A stretch of DNA of 46,412 nucleotides, from NCBI GenBank assembly GCA_036844705.1, contig DAIUFH010000009.1:1-46412 (forward strand), in the 5' to 3' direction. The DNA comes from DAIUFH01 sp036844705. Lineage in GTDB: Bacteria; Bacillota; Clostridia; Tissierellales; Tissierellaceae. This document shows, one piece after another, positions 16,254 to 24,440 of this stretch (its first letter is position 1; every line of letters starts with the position of its first letter). The notes beneath the pieces were generated by a model. The model saw nothing but the letters and a program-made list of their open reading frames with translations, had not been told where the DNA came from and ran no database searches. The position numbers were made by a program, and so were the translations under genes.

Positions 16254-17125
16254 TTTCTCAATCTTAAAAATTCAAATTTTGTTTCACTACCTATAACCGA
16301 TATCAATATTGCAAAGCAACCAATAAGGAATTTTGCATTAACCGGTTCGTTTAATAATATGACTGAAAATATACTTCCGAATACTGACTCAAGGCTCAAT
16401 ATAATCGCAGCATGAGTTGATGTTGTATACACCTGAGCTACATTTTGTATCACGAAAGCGATGGCCGAACTGAACAATCCCAGATATAGTATTGGCAAAA
16501 CAACACTTGGAGTAATATTTGTTATCCTAGGCTCAAATATAAAGGCAATTACAAATGAAAGTATTGCAGAAAAGTATAATTGTACTGTTGCTAATACAAT
16601 TGGATCAGTATCCTTTGCAAAATATCCTACTGCAACTATTTGAAGCGCAAACCCTATAGCACATAAAAATGTTAGCAACTCACCAATTCCTAGTCCTAAA
16701 CTGTGATCAAAGCTCAAGATACCTATTCCTATAAAGCATAAGAACGCTCCAAACATTTCAAAATTATCAGGTTTTTTCTTGCTAATAAACCAGTACAAAA
16801 ATGGAACCATGACAACATTTGATGCGGTTATAAATGCCTGAACTCCTGCAGTAGTATATTTTAACCCAACCGTTTGAAAAGCAAATCCTAAAAACATAAA
16901 AAAACCAACAATAATTCCTGCTTTAATATCCAATTTAGTAGCTTTCTTAAGTCTTTTAAAAAATATTATATTCACCGCAACTGCTGCGATAATAAATCTA
17001 AAACCATTAATATAAAAAGGACTCATAACATCTAGGGCATTTTTTGTTACGACAAAACCTGAACCCCATATAATAGCCACTATTAATAATGATAAATCTG
17101 CATATAAACTTTTTTTATTCTCCAT
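16241..17125 (-). CDS. EamA/DMT family transporter
   Basis: 294 residues with ten hydrophobic helices in two EamA repeats. The first repeat opens with LLIVAIIWGSGFVVTKNAL and has SPFYINGFRFIIAA; the second has the LGLFSSAIAFVIQNVAQVYTTSTHAAIILSLE hallmark. Length is normal for drug/metabolite exporters of the RhaT/YdcZ-like group. Substrate unknown; the family commonly exports amino acids or other metabolites. A GGAGGG site precedes the ATG. It has its own promoter at 17153-17182 and is divergent from the aminotransferase gene. Confidence 0.93.
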   Translation of the reverse strand: MENKKSLYADLSLLIVAIIWGSGFVVTKNALDVMSPFYINGFRFIIAAVAVNIIFFKRLKKATKLDIKAGIIVGFFMFLGFAFQTVGLKYTTAGVQAFITASNVVMVPFLYWFISKKKPDNFEMFGAFLCFIGIGILSFDHSLGLGIGELLTFLCAIGFALQIVAVGYFAKDTDPIVLATVQLYFSAILSFVIAFIFEPRITNITPSVVLPILYLGLFSSAIAFVIQNVAQVYTTSTHAAIILSLESVFGSIFSVILLNEPVNAKFLIGCFAILISVIGSETKFEFLRLRKKNP

Positions 17126-17152
17126 TTAATCCCTCCATCATCACATAGAATC

Positions 17153-17182
17153 ATTATAATATAAGAATGGCTTTATATACAA
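17153..17182 (-). promoter_or_regulatory. promoter for the DMT transporter gene
   Basis: On the minus strand TTGTAT, 18 bases, TATAAT, about 28 bases upstream of the ATG. Confidence 0.6.
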
Positions 17183-17196
17183 CCCCTTTAAACTTT

Positions 17197-17225
17197 TTCA
17201 CAAAATATATCATAGTTAATAAAAT
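17197..17225 (+). promoter_or_regulatory. promoter for the class V aminotransferase gene
   Basis: TTCACA, 17 bases, TAAAAT, 33 bases upstream of the ATG. It sits back to back with the DMT promoter. Confidence 0.6.
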
Positions 17226-17257
17226 ATATAGTAAAGTAAAAGTTAAAGGGTGATTAT

Positions 17258-18571
17258 ATGTACGAAAATTTGATTATTGGTTCAAATAGTTTGGTGAAAC
17301 TTTCAAATGATAATGAAGTTCACTATATCAATTTCGATAATGCAGCAACAACTCCTCCTTTTAAATCCGTAATGAATGCGCTGAATAACTTTTCTCCTTA
17401 TTACTCATCTGTTCATAGAGGGACTGGGTATAAATCTATAATCTCATCAAATATCTATGAAGAAGGCAGAAATGTTGTTTTAAATTTTGTGAATGGAAAC
17501 CCGAATTATCATACTGTAATATTTCTAAAACATACTACTGAATGTATCAATAAACTATCTTATAGATTACAAAATACAATGAAGGATAAAATAGTTTTGA
17601 CTACATACATGGAGCATCATTCCAACATGCTACCGTGGAGAAATAAATACAAAACCGGATACGTTGAAGTGGATTCTAAAGGTAGACTATGCTTAGAGGA
17701 TCTTGAATTTATGCTCAAAAAATATAAAGGCAAGGTTGGTTTGGTATGCGTTACAGGAGCATCAAATGTAACAGGATATATAAATGATGTACACAAAATC
17801 GCAGAGTTGTGCCATAGATATGGTGCAAAAATTTTCGTAGATGGTGCACAGACAATACCACATACTCCTTTTGATATGAAGCCTATAGACAGTCCTGAGC
17901 ATATTGATCTTCTTGCTTTTTCAGCACATAAGATGTATGCGCCTTTTGGAATTGGGGCTTTAATAGCACCAAAGGAAATATTTATGGAAGGCTATTCAGA
18001 GTCGGTAGGTGGAGGAAGCATCAAGTTTGTTTCAACAGATGATGTTGTATGGGCTGATCCGCCTGATAAGGAAGAAGCAGGAACACCAAATTTAATGGGG
18101 GTTGTAGCACTCACAGAAAGTATAAAAACCCTCCAGCAATTAGATATGAACAAAATAGAAGAATATGAAAGAAAACTAACATCATATGCTCTCGAGCAAA
18201 TGAGAGATATTCCAAATATTTTACTCTATGACGATTTTGATATATCTAAAAAGGTATCCATAATCACTTTTAACATAATGGAACTTCACCACACTCAACT
18301 TGCTTATATACTCGGCCAAGAGGGTGGAATAGCCGTTAGAAATGGATGCTTCTGTGCACAGCCTTATGTTCAAAAGTTGTTGAATATACCAAAAAAAGAT
18401 ATAAAGAAATATCGTACCTTTGATAAAAATAAACTCCCTGGAATGGTCAGAGTAAGCTTTGGATTGTATAACAATTTTAACGAAATAGATTTGTTTATAT
18501 ACCTTCTAAGAAAAATTGCATACAATATTCCATATTATCAAGATAAGTATAGAAACCTGCCTCTAGAGTAA
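17258..18571 (+). CDS. class V aminotransferase / cysteine-desulfurase-like PLP enzyme
   Basis: 437 residues. The fold-type I class V pattern is complete: N-terminal NFDNAATTPPFKSV (about 25-38), E-H-H-S near 119-122, V-D195-G-A-Q, and the PLP lysine K225 in FSAHKMYAPFGIG. Near the C-terminus VRNGCFCAQPY places C366 at the HCAQP catalytic cysteine position of SufS/Csd enzymes. Known role: removal of sulfur from cysteine, or related beta-lyase chemistry. It differs from the housekeeping SufS/NscS in length and lacks Suf or Isc neighbours. The DsrE-like gene starts 22 bases downstream, which suggests a shared sulfur-transfer job (inference). GGGTGAT precedes the ATG. Confidence 0.9.
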   Translation: MYENLIIGSNSLVKLSNDNEVHYINFDNAATTPPFKSVMNALNNFSPYYSSVHRGTGYKSIISSNIYEEGRNVVLNFVNGNPNYHTVIFLKHTTECINKLSYRLQNTMKDKIVLTTYMEHHSNMLPWRNKYKTGYVEVDSKGRLCLEDLEFMLKKYKGKVGLVCVTGASNVTGYINDVHKIAELCHRYGAKIFVDGAQTIPHTPFDMKPIDSPEHIDLLAFSAHKMYAPFGIGALIAPKEIFMEGYSESVGGGSIKFVSTDDVVWADPPDKEEAGTPNLMGVVALTESIKTLQQLDMNKIEEYERKLTSYALEQMRDIPNILLYDDFDISKKVSIITFNIMELHHTQLAYILGQEGGIAVRNGCFCAQPYVQKLLNIPKKDIKKYRTFDKNKLPGMVRVSFGLYNNFNEIDLFIYLLRKIAYNIPYYQDKYRNLPLE

Positions 18572-18593
18572 ACTACCTAGAGGAGGTTTTTCT

Positions 18594-19070
18594 ATGGATA
18601 AAAAAATGAGTTTACTTATGTTTAGTGGAGAATACGATAAGGCTCTGGCTGGACTTATACTAGCTAATACAGCATTGGAGATGGAAATGGAGGTGACGAT
18701 GTTTTTTGCCTTTTGGGGTTTAACTTTGGTCAGAGATCCTAAAAGTGTATCTGAAGAGGATAAGACTATGTATGAAAAAATGTTTGCCAATATGACCCCT
18801 AGAGGAATAGATGAACTGCCTTTATCTAAAATGAATTTTGCTGGAATTGGCAAAAAAATGCTTGAGGGTATGATGGAGGACAATGACACTCCACCATTAG
18901 AGGCATTTCTTAAAGGTGCCATAAATAAGGGCGTGAAGCTTAGAGGCTGCAAGCTTTCCTGTGAGGTAATGGGTTTTGACAAGGATGAGCTTCTTCCTGA
19001 GGTAGAAATAATAACAGCCGAAGACTACTTAAAGGATGCATTAGAGTCTGATATACAGTTATTTATTTAG
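18594..19070 (+). CDS. DsrE/DsrF/DrsH-like (peroxiredoxin-family) protein
   Basis: 158 residues. It starts with MSLLMFSGEYDKALAGLILANTA and continues with MEVTMFFAFWGLTLVRDP, a common signature of the DsrE/DsrF/DrsH-like Rossmann fold. C119 and C123 in GCKLSCEVMGF are candidates for the persulfide-carrying cysteines. Members carry or relay sulfur in sulfur-transfer chains. GGAGG lies 9 bases before the ATG. It is translationally close to the PLP enzyme (22-base gap), a sensible sulfur donor. The partner acceptor is not in view. Confidence 0.87.
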   Translation: MDKKMSLLMFSGEYDKALAGLILANTALEMEMEVTMFFAFWGLTLVRDPKSVSEEDKTMYEKMFANMTPRGIDELPLSKMNFAGIGKKMLEGMMEDNDTPPLEAFLKGAINKGVKLRGCKLSCEVMGFDKDELLPEVEIITAEDYLKDALESDIQLFI

Positions 19071-19092
19071 AACATGCTTGCTCAGAATAGCA

Positions 19093-19752
19093 TTAAAATT
19101 CCTTTTTATTATAAATGGATATGGATATTCTTAGTGAAATAAAATATATTATCAAAGCAGTAATAAAGATCATAGATACAAATACCCAAGAATTTGTGTC
19201 TATGATGCTTCTTATTACAGAACTCTCAATCAGCACATCAATTATTTTTTGAATAGCGAAAATTGAAAAAAACAGCACATACCCAATAACATTTGATTTT
19301 TCTCCTAAATAGTAGTACAGAGGTATAATGATTCCTAAATATATTAAACATAAAGCAAGTGAATAAAATATGATTTCAGGGGATAAACCATTTCGGAGAC
19401 CTCCTATTTTTGCCAAAAAGCTATACTCGCACATAAAGCTTAAAAAAACAAAAATCAAAATATTGTACAAAACTGAATATATCCCATAGATAATAAATTT
19501 ACTTTTTACTATATCCTTTTTTACTATAGGTAAGCTAATCATCAATAAATCAATATTGTTATTGCCTTCAGCTAGTAAGTCTGTGTTACAGATAAGCATT
19601 ATCATAGATAGATTTATGAATATAAACAAACTATAAACTGCTCTTATGTCAACTATCAAAAGAAGCATGGGCGCAAATATAAAGATTAATATAATACCCG
19701 CTATAAACTTACCTATAGTAACGGTAATTTCCTTTTTTATCAAATTAATCAC
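19093..19752 (-). CDS. ABC-2 type permease (PF13346-like), partner subunits decayed
   Basis: 219 residues with six hydrophobic segments: about 12-30, 37-55, 85-110, 130-150, 155-172 and 195-212. The layout, with NTDLLAEGNNNIDLLMISLPIVKKDIVKSKF after the second helix, fits the ABC2_membrane_5 family found in GntR-controlled transporters. The start is GTG at 19752 behind GGGGGGAG. It appears intact, but the ATPase and first permease upstream are broken, so it is probably an orphan that cannot work unless another ATPase serves it. It converges with the DsrE-like gene. Confidence 0.78.
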   Translation of the reverse strand: MINLIKKEITVTIGKFIAGIILIFIFAPMLLLIVDIRAVYSLFIFINLSMIMLICNTDLLAEGNNNIDLLMISLPIVKKDIVKSKFIIYGIYSVLYNILIFVFLSFMCEYSFLAKIGGLRNGLSPEIIFYSLALCLIYLGIIIPLYYYLGEKSNVIGYVLFFSIFAIQKIIDVLIESSVIRSIIDTNSWVFVSMIFITALIIYFISLRISISIYNKKEF

Positions 19753-19764
19753 ATTTCTCCCCCC

Positions 19765-19902
19765 TTAAAATTCCTTCTTTTTATATCCATATATAGATAA
19801 TAAAATTGAAATAATCATTGCAATGATTACTCTAGCTATAAATGTAGTGTTGTTTACCAAGTCAACTCTATCTACCGTTGGATCGTAGGATCTATGTCTC
19901 AT
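19765..19902 (-). pseudogene. C-terminal remnant of an ABC-2 permease
   Basis: A 45-codon frame ends in a single hydrophobic helix and a basic tail (FIARVIIAMIISILLSIYGY, then KKKEF stop), the usual end of an ABC-2 permease. It sits at the place where the first permease of this operon type should be and is followed by a good ribosome site for the next gene. Its upstream end runs directly into the truncated ATPase with an 11-base overlap in another frame. This suggests that one deletion removed the rest of both genes. Confidence 0.7.
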
Positions 19903-20104
19903 ATTTAATATGATCCTTATTAAATATCTTAATTTCACCTGAGTCCTTTTTTAAAAGGTTCATAATCAATTTTATTGTAGTACTTTTCCCTGAGCCATTA
20001 GGTCCAATGAATCCCATTATATAACCAGGCTCCAATTTAAAAGAAATATTATCTATCTTAAATCCTTCATAAAATCTCTTCGTAAGATTTTTTATTTCCA
20101 GCAT
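19892..20104 (-). pseudogene. truncated ABC transporter ATPase (N-terminal 70 residues)
   Basis: Starts at the ATG at 20104 behind GAGGAGG, two bases after the GntR stop. MLEIKNLTKRFYEGFKIDNI is followed by Walker A GPNGSGKS at 34-41 and KKDSGEIKIFN, a normal BcrA/YtrB-type beginning. After residue 70 it stops; the Q-loop, signature, Walker B and H-loop (about 150 residues) are missing. The protein could bind nucleotide at most partially and cannot be a working ATPase. Confidence 0.85.
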
Positions 20105-20105
20105 A

Positions 20106-20480
20106 TTAATCCTCCTCAAATAAAATTTTAAGCATCTCATTTATTTCCTCATAGCTAAATCCTAATAGCTTGCTTTCATCAACTATCTGACTTAATTTTT
20201 CTTCAATTATCTTTAACTTCTTTTCTCTTTTAAACTCTATATTATGAACTGCGACATAGGAACCCTTCCCCGGAACTGTTTGAATAAAACCTTCCTTTTC
20301 CAACTCCTCATAAGCTCTCTTTGTTGTTATAACGGATATCTGTAAATCCTTCGCTAGTCCTCTAATAGAAGGAAGTAATTCCCCCTCCTTAAGCTCATCT
20401 TTTATTATTTCTGCTTTTATTTGATTACTTATTTGGTTATAAATTGGCTCATTTGAGGCATTTGAAATTAAAACTCTCAT
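20106..20480 (-). CDS. GntR family regulator (YtrA-like, short)
   Basis: 124 residues from the ATG at 20480, with GGAGG 8 bases upstream; the open frame extends 51 bases further but lacks a site. The winged helix-turn-helix spans about 10-75, with PIYNQISNQIKAEII, LPSIRGLAKDLQISVITTKRAYEELE and the wing GFIQTVPGKGSYVA. A short C-terminal helical tail replaces the ligand domain, as in the YtrA subfamily that controls adjacent ABC transporters. It is still intact although the transporter it heads is broken. Direct ACTGTATATA repeats overlap its promoter and are the likely autoregulatory operator. Confidence 0.9.
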   Translation of the reverse strand: MRVLISNASNEPIYNQISNQIKAEIIKDELKEGELLPSIRGLAKDLQISVITTKRAYEELEKEGFIQTVPGKGSYVAVHNIEFKREKKLKIIEEKLSQIVDESKLLGFSYEEINEMLKILFEED

Positions 20481-20518
20481 TAAGTGCACCTCCACGACTG
20501 TACATGTTCTATATATAC

Positions 20519-20547
20519 AGTATATGCCCACTATATACAGTTGTCAA
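20519..20547 (-). promoter_or_regulatory. GntR operon promoter with ACTGTATATA operator repeats
   Basis: On the minus strand TTGACA, 17 bases, TATACT. ACTGTATATAG follows the -35 and ACTGTATATATAG overlaps the -10, spaced about two helical turns apart. This is a classic arrangement for autorepression by a YtrA-like regulator. Confidence 0.75.
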
Positions 20548-20568
20548 TAATTTTATCATAGTAATTAA

Positions 20569-20597
20569 TTGACAACTGCTTGTTTTAATTGTAAACT
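20569..20597 (+). promoter_or_regulatory. bioY promoter
   Basis: TTGACA, 17 bases, TAAACT. The -10 lies inside the BirA box, so repressor binding would block transcription. Confidence 0.65.
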
Positions 20598-20620
20598 CAT
20601 TTTATGCCATTGGTTTACAA
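20589..20620 (+). promoter_or_regulatory. BirA (biotin repressor) operator
   Basis: TTGTAAAC, 16-base spacer, GTTTACAA: perfect 8-bp inverted arms that match the Firmicutes BirA box, which controls bioY and bio operons. It overlaps the -10 and ends 14 bases before the bioY start. Biotinyl-AMP-bound BirA should repress here. Confidence 0.9.
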
Positions 20621-20634
20621 TAGGAGGTTATATT

Positions 20635-21204
20635 TTGAAAATAAGCGTTAGGGAAATGGCATCTGTATCATTATTTACTGCATTAACAGCTATGGGGGCA
20701 TTTATTAGTATACCGGTAGGGCCGGTACCTATCACTCTTCAGACATTGTTTGTATTGCTATCCGGTATATTGCTTGGGCCTAAATTGGGAGCAATATCAC
20801 AGCTCATATACGTAATTTTAGGATTGATTGGGATTCCAATTTTTGCCGAATTTTCAGGTGGACTACAGTCAGTACTAAAACCTAGCTTTGGATTCCTGAT
20901 TGGATTTATACCTGCTGCTTATATAGTGGGAAGGATAATTAAAAATTCACGATTCACAGTTCACAATTCACAATTAAAGGAAATTGTCTTGGCTGGGTCT
21001 ATTGGTACTATAGCTATCTACCTTATTGGTCTTCCATATATGTATTTCATTCTAAACCATGTAATGAATATGCAGCTTTCTTTCTTTGAAGTATTTAAAA
21101 TGGGTGCATTTTTATTTATTCCAGGAGATATTTTTAAGTTAATTATTTCAACAGTCATTGGACAAAAACTTACAAAATATAATTTATTTCGTCTAATACA
21201 ATAA
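20635..21204 (+). CDS. bioY: biotin ECF transporter S component BioY
   Basis: 189 residues starting at TTG 20635 behind TAGGAGG. The frame is open further upstream, but that part lies in the promoter and operator. It has six hydrophobic segments. BioY hallmarks: FISIPVGPVPITLQTLFVLLSG, LGPKLGAISQLIYVILGLIGIPIF, F-S-G-G and KPSFGFLIGFIPAAYIVG. Role: high-affinity biotin capture in the membrane together with ECF energising subunits encoded elsewhere. Control by BirA is supported by the operator. Oddity: residues 104-114 (NSRFTVHNSQL), in a predicted loop, are encoded by an AATTCAC-type repeat also found at 1680-1733, so a repeat appears to have inserted in frame. Confidence 0.94.
   Translation: MKISVREMASVSLFTALTAMGAFISIPVGPVPITLQTLFVLLSGILLGPKLGAISQLIYVILGLIGIPIFAEFSGGLQSVLKPSFGFLIGFIPAAYIVGRIIKNSRFTVHNSQLKEIVLAGSIGTIAIYLIGLPYMYFILNHVMNMQLSFFEVFKMGAFLFIPGDIFKLIISTVIGQKLTKYNLFRLIQ
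20944..20975. repeat. AATTCAC heptamer repeat inside bioY
   Basis: Four heptamers AATTCAC, GATTCAC, AGTTCAC and AATTCAC plus AATT, in frame within bioY. Same family as the intergenic array at 1680-1733. Confidence 0.8.
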
Positions 21205-21240
21205 AAAGGGTATATAATATTAAAGTATGGAGGTGTTATA

Positions 21241-23034
21241 TTGAAAAAATATATTATTTTTACTTTAATATTTATTCTTGTTCTTTTACCTATGAATGTA
21301 TTCGCTGAGGAAAGCTTATCAATCTCCAAATGGATTGTTGCATCTGAGCTTATGGAAAATGGAGATTTACAAATAACTGAAGATTTGACCTTTGTATTCA
21401 AGGACGAATTTAACGGAGTTTTTAGGGATATAGTGCTAGAAGGCACTGATGGCATTTCAAATATTGAACTATTTGAAATTGTAGATGGAATGGAAGTTCC
21501 ATATACCCTCAATCAAAATGCTAAAAAGGGAGATAGAAATGTATTTAGCTCCGAAGAAGATAATAATAGTATTAATTTAATGATATTTTCACCATCTGAG
21601 GATGAAGAAAAGACATTTAGAATTAAATATACACTATTAAACGTTGCTGTAATGCATTCTGACACAGGGGAACTATACTATAAGTATCTTGGAGATGAAA
21701 ACAAAACTCCTATTGACTACTTTTCAGTGAATCTAATACTTCCTGAATTCAATAGGGAGGATATAAAAATTTTTGGTCACGGACCATTAAATGGTACCAT
21801 AAACTTTACAGATACCGATTTAATAAGATTAAAAGTAGATGATGTACCAACAAGAACATATATAGAAGCCAGAATCTTATATCCAAAGGATTATACCCCT
21901 CTAAGCAACAATACAGGTAATAAAGATCTAAATGAATTATTGGATGAAGAAGCTTCATATGCTAAAGGAATAGAGGAAAGAGAAAGAAGAAAAGAAACTA
22001 ATAAAGGTATATTCAATAAAATCTCGATCGCTCTTATTGCTTTAGGAGCAGTTGTTTCCGCTTTTCTTTTAAAATTAACCAAGAGAAATCCTGATATATA
22101 CAATAGTATGGACAGTTTGAACCCTAAGGATATTTCTCCGGCTGAGTTAAATATTTTTATAAATCAATATGCAGATTCTAGAGGATTGTTAGCTACAATA
22201 TTTGATCTGGCAAGAAGAGAATATATATCTATTGATGAAATAGAAATTAGTAATGAAAAAAAGAAAAAATCTCGTAAGAAGGAAGAATTTCTATTTACAA
22301 GAAAAAATCTATTAGATAATAGTCTTCTTGACCATGAAAGTTATTTATTGGATTGGTTGTTTAACACGATTGGTGATGGCAATAGCTTGAGTACCATTGA
22401 TATTGAAAAATATAGGACTAAAAAAATGATGGAGTTTAATAAAAAACAAACTGAATGGATTAAATTAGTTAAGGAACAGCTTGACTCAAGGGACTATTAC
22501 GACAAAAAACATAAATCCACTGGTTTATTATCTTTGATTCTTAGTATTGCAATATTTATTGTCGGCATCATCAGTATAGTCTTTGGAGGACTATATGGTA
22601 TTGGTGCAATTCTAGTTTCTATTATATTGTTCATATATGGAATTTGGCTTATGAATAGAAAATCAGATGAAGGTTATATTCAATATGGACTTTGGAGAGA
22701 CTTTAAAAAGGAATTTGATAATTATGGTGATTTAGACATAGGTATTCCAAAGGACTTAACTCTAATATACGCAGTGGCACTTGGTTTAAATATGAAAAAA
22801 TTAGAACAGCAAAGAATAAGCTATGGAAATGATTATTATCCTATGTATTGGGGCTATTGGTACTTTATGCACATCAACAAAAAAGGTGGTTCAGCCTTTG
22901 AGGATAGATTTAATAATAGCTTTTATGGATCTACAGGAACATCAAACCCTAATTCTACTTCCTTTGGTGGAGGTGGAGGATTCACTGGAGGAGGCGGTGG
23001 TGGCGCCGGCGGTGGTGGCGCTGGAGGATTTTAA
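21241..23034 (+). CDS. DUF2207 domain membrane protein with Gly-rich tail
   Basis: 597 residues. The start is TTG at 21241 behind GGAGG. A signal peptide (about 1-22, ending FAEE) is followed by the DUF2207 extracellular part with ITEDLTFVFKDEFNGVFRDI. A membrane helix lies at about 259-277, then a cytoplasmic winged-helix-like region (LNPKDISPAELNIFINQYAD.., LLATIFDLARREYISI), then two further helices at about 425-465. The protein ends in an extended run of glycines (GGGFTGGGGGGAGGGG type). The DUF2207 family is widespread and of unknown function. It lies 36 bases after bioY with a TATAAT in the gap, so it may have its own promoter. Confidence 0.9.
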   Translation: MKKYIIFTLIFILVLLPMNVFAEESLSISKWIVASELMENGDLQITEDLTFVFKDEFNGVFRDIVLEGTDGISNIELFEIVDGMEVPYTLNQNAKKGDRNVFSSEEDNNSINLMIFSPSEDEEKTFRIKYTLLNVAVMHSDTGELYYKYLGDENKTPIDYFSVNLILPEFNREDIKIFGHGPLNGTINFTDTDLIRLKVDDVPTRTYIEARILYPKDYTPLSNNTGNKDLNELLDEEASYAKGIEERERRKETNKGIFNKISIALIALGAVVSAFLLKLTKRNPDIYNSMDSLNPKDISPAELNIFINQYADSRGLLATIFDLARREYISIDEIEISNEKKKKSRKKEEFLFTRKNLLDNSLLDHESYLLDWLFNTIGDGNSLSTIDIEKYRTKKMMEFNKKQTEWIKLVKEQLDSRDYYDKKHKSTGLLSLILSIAIFIVGIISIVFGGLYGIGAILVSIILFIYGIWLMNRKSDEGYIQYGLWRDFKKEFDNYGDLDIGIPKDLTLIYAVALGLNMKKLEQQRISYGNDYYPMYWGYWYFMHINKKGGSAFEDRFNNSFYGSTGTSNPNSTSFGGGGGFTGGGGGGAGGGGAGGF

Positions 23035-23056
23035 AGATGGTTACTATATTCAATTT

Positions 23057-23082
23057 ATGGGTCAGACAAATGTCTGACCCAT
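23057..23082. terminator. strong hairpin after the DUF2207 gene
   Basis: Perfect 12-bp arms ATGGGTCAGACA / TGTCTGACCCAT with an AA loop. The plus-strand tail is ATAGTTATATTTTCTT. It lies between convergent genes. Confidence 0.75.
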
Positions 23083-23107
23083 ATAGTTATATTTTCTTAA
23101 ATCCACG

Positions 23108-24382
23108 TTATCTTAGACTATAAGTAGTTCTAGAACCCTTACCTATTCTAAGTATTAAATCTTTATCTACAAGAATATTTATAATTCTAAGAACTTTTGA
23201 TTTATTAAATTCTGATTCTTCTTCTAACTCCTTCCTTGAAACTTCAACCCCATCTTTAATTATATTAAGGATAAGAATTTCATCTTCTGACAAATCTAAT
23301 TTATTAATATCTATAATTGGTAATCGTATACATATGCTATTTTTATTAATATCAAAATTAGGCTTAGATATACTACTTTCATATTCTTTATTTATTCTCG
23401 TTATTCCTGTACCAAATTTCTCTATTATGTCCAGCCTATAAAACACACCTGCAATTATAGGATTTCGTAAGACTGAAATATTACCATATAAATACTCAGT
23501 TTCAGAAATACCCTCTGGTAATCCGCCCGGTGATTTTATTTCAATTCTATCTTGATACATAGATATTTGTATATATGAATTTATATCCCAAACCCTATGC
23601 ACTATTGCATTGGCTAAAGATTCCCTAAAGGCTTCCTTAGGAATTAGCTCCCTTTTTACTCTATTATATCCTTCTATCTCTTCATATATATAATATTGTT
23701 CAAAAAGTTCTATTGCTCTATCATATTGAGATAATAAAGATTTTTTACTTATTGTCTCCCTATACATTATTTGATTAATATCTTTCCCAAACTTTACTAT
23801 ATCAAGTCCTGAAAAGTCTATATTGTTATTGTCAGATAGTAGCTCTGCTGCAATATTATAATATCCTTCCTTATTGTATAAATTTAAAGTTTTTAAAATA
23901 TCTAAGTTTATTTTCTCTATACCTGCTTTTTCTTTTAATTTAGATTCTAATTCATTAAAACATAGATTCTGAGAAGAAGCTCTTCTCTCTTCATACTCCA
24001 TATTTATTCCTTCAAGTGCCAATCTTCGCAATTCAAATCTATCTACCTCTACTGTAGAGGTATCCGATCTCTTATAAGCTTTGCCTTTATAATAATAAGG
24101 TGTATCTTGCCCTTTCATAACATTCAAAATGATAATGATCCTTCCATTTATTTCTTTTATTTCTATTTTGAAACTTGGAGTTGGATCTATTGAATCATTT
24201 ATCATATTCTCTATTTTAATGCATTCATCTTTTACATGATCCATTCCTATCAAATTCCCATTATCGTCTATTCCAAATATGATTTGTCCTCCACTATAAT
24301 TTGAATATGCACTAACTGTTTTTAAAAATGTCTTAGTTATCTCCTTTTTTAATTCTAGATTAAACTTTTCCACCATTTTCAT
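23108..24382 (-). CDS. AlbA_2 (Schlafen-type) / HATPase putative transcriptional regulator
   Basis: 424 residues. The N-terminal AlbA_2 domain (about 5-120) has ELKKEITKTFLKTVSAYSNYSGGQIIFGIDDNGNLIG and YYKGKAYKRSDTST. A GHKL-ATPase-like domain (about 250-345) has ESLANAIVHRVWD, IEIKSPGGLPEG and LRNPIIAGVFYRL-EKFGTGI. A C-terminal winged helix (about 365-424) follows. This is the COG2865 architecture, usually annotated as a predicted regulator or ATP-dependent helicase-like protein, and its role is not settled. AGGAGG lies 8 bases before the ATG. A promoter and a striking cluster of ATCGT dyads lie upstream, so autoregulation is a reasonable inference. Confidence 0.88.
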   Translation of the reverse strand: MKMVEKFNLELKKEITKTFLKTVSAYSNYSGGQIIFGIDDNGNLIGMDHVKDECIKIENMINDSIDPTPSFKIEIKEINGRIIIILNVMKGQDTPYYYKGKAYKRSDTSTVEVDRFELRRLALEGINMEYEERRASSQNLCFNELESKLKEKAGIEKINLDILKTLNLYNKEGYYNIAAELLSDNNNIDFSGLDIVKFGKDINQIMYRETISKKSLLSQYDRAIELFEQYYIYEEIEGYNRVKRELIPKEAFRESLANAIVHRVWDINSYIQISMYQDRIEIKSPGGLPEGISETEYLYGNISVLRNPIIAGVFYRLDIIEKFGTGITRINKEYESSISKPNFDINKNSICIRLPIIDINKLDLSEDEILILNIIKDGVEVSRKELEEESEFNKSKVLRIINILVDKDLILRIGKGSRTTYSLR

Positions 24383-24411
24383 AACAATTACCTCCTAAAA
24401 TCTATAATTAG

Positions 24412-24440
24412 ATTCTAGCACAGGTATATATTTTTTGCAA
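24412..24440 (-). promoter_or_regulatory. promoter of the AlbA_2 regulator gene
   Basis: On the minus strand TTGCAA, 17 bases, TAGAAT. The -35 lies in the first arm of the ATCGT dyad cluster, and the -10 is 30 bases before the start codon. Confidence 0.65.

Noticed and set aside
19892..20104. Small ATPase considered as a genuine short protein
   Set aside because: It ends just after Walker A and lacks all other ABC motifs, and the next frame is a permease tail. A deletion explains both.
21018..21512. 164-codon minus-strand frame spanning bioY and DUF2207 starts
   Set aside because: It overlaps two well-supported genes and their intergenic ribosome site; no homology features.
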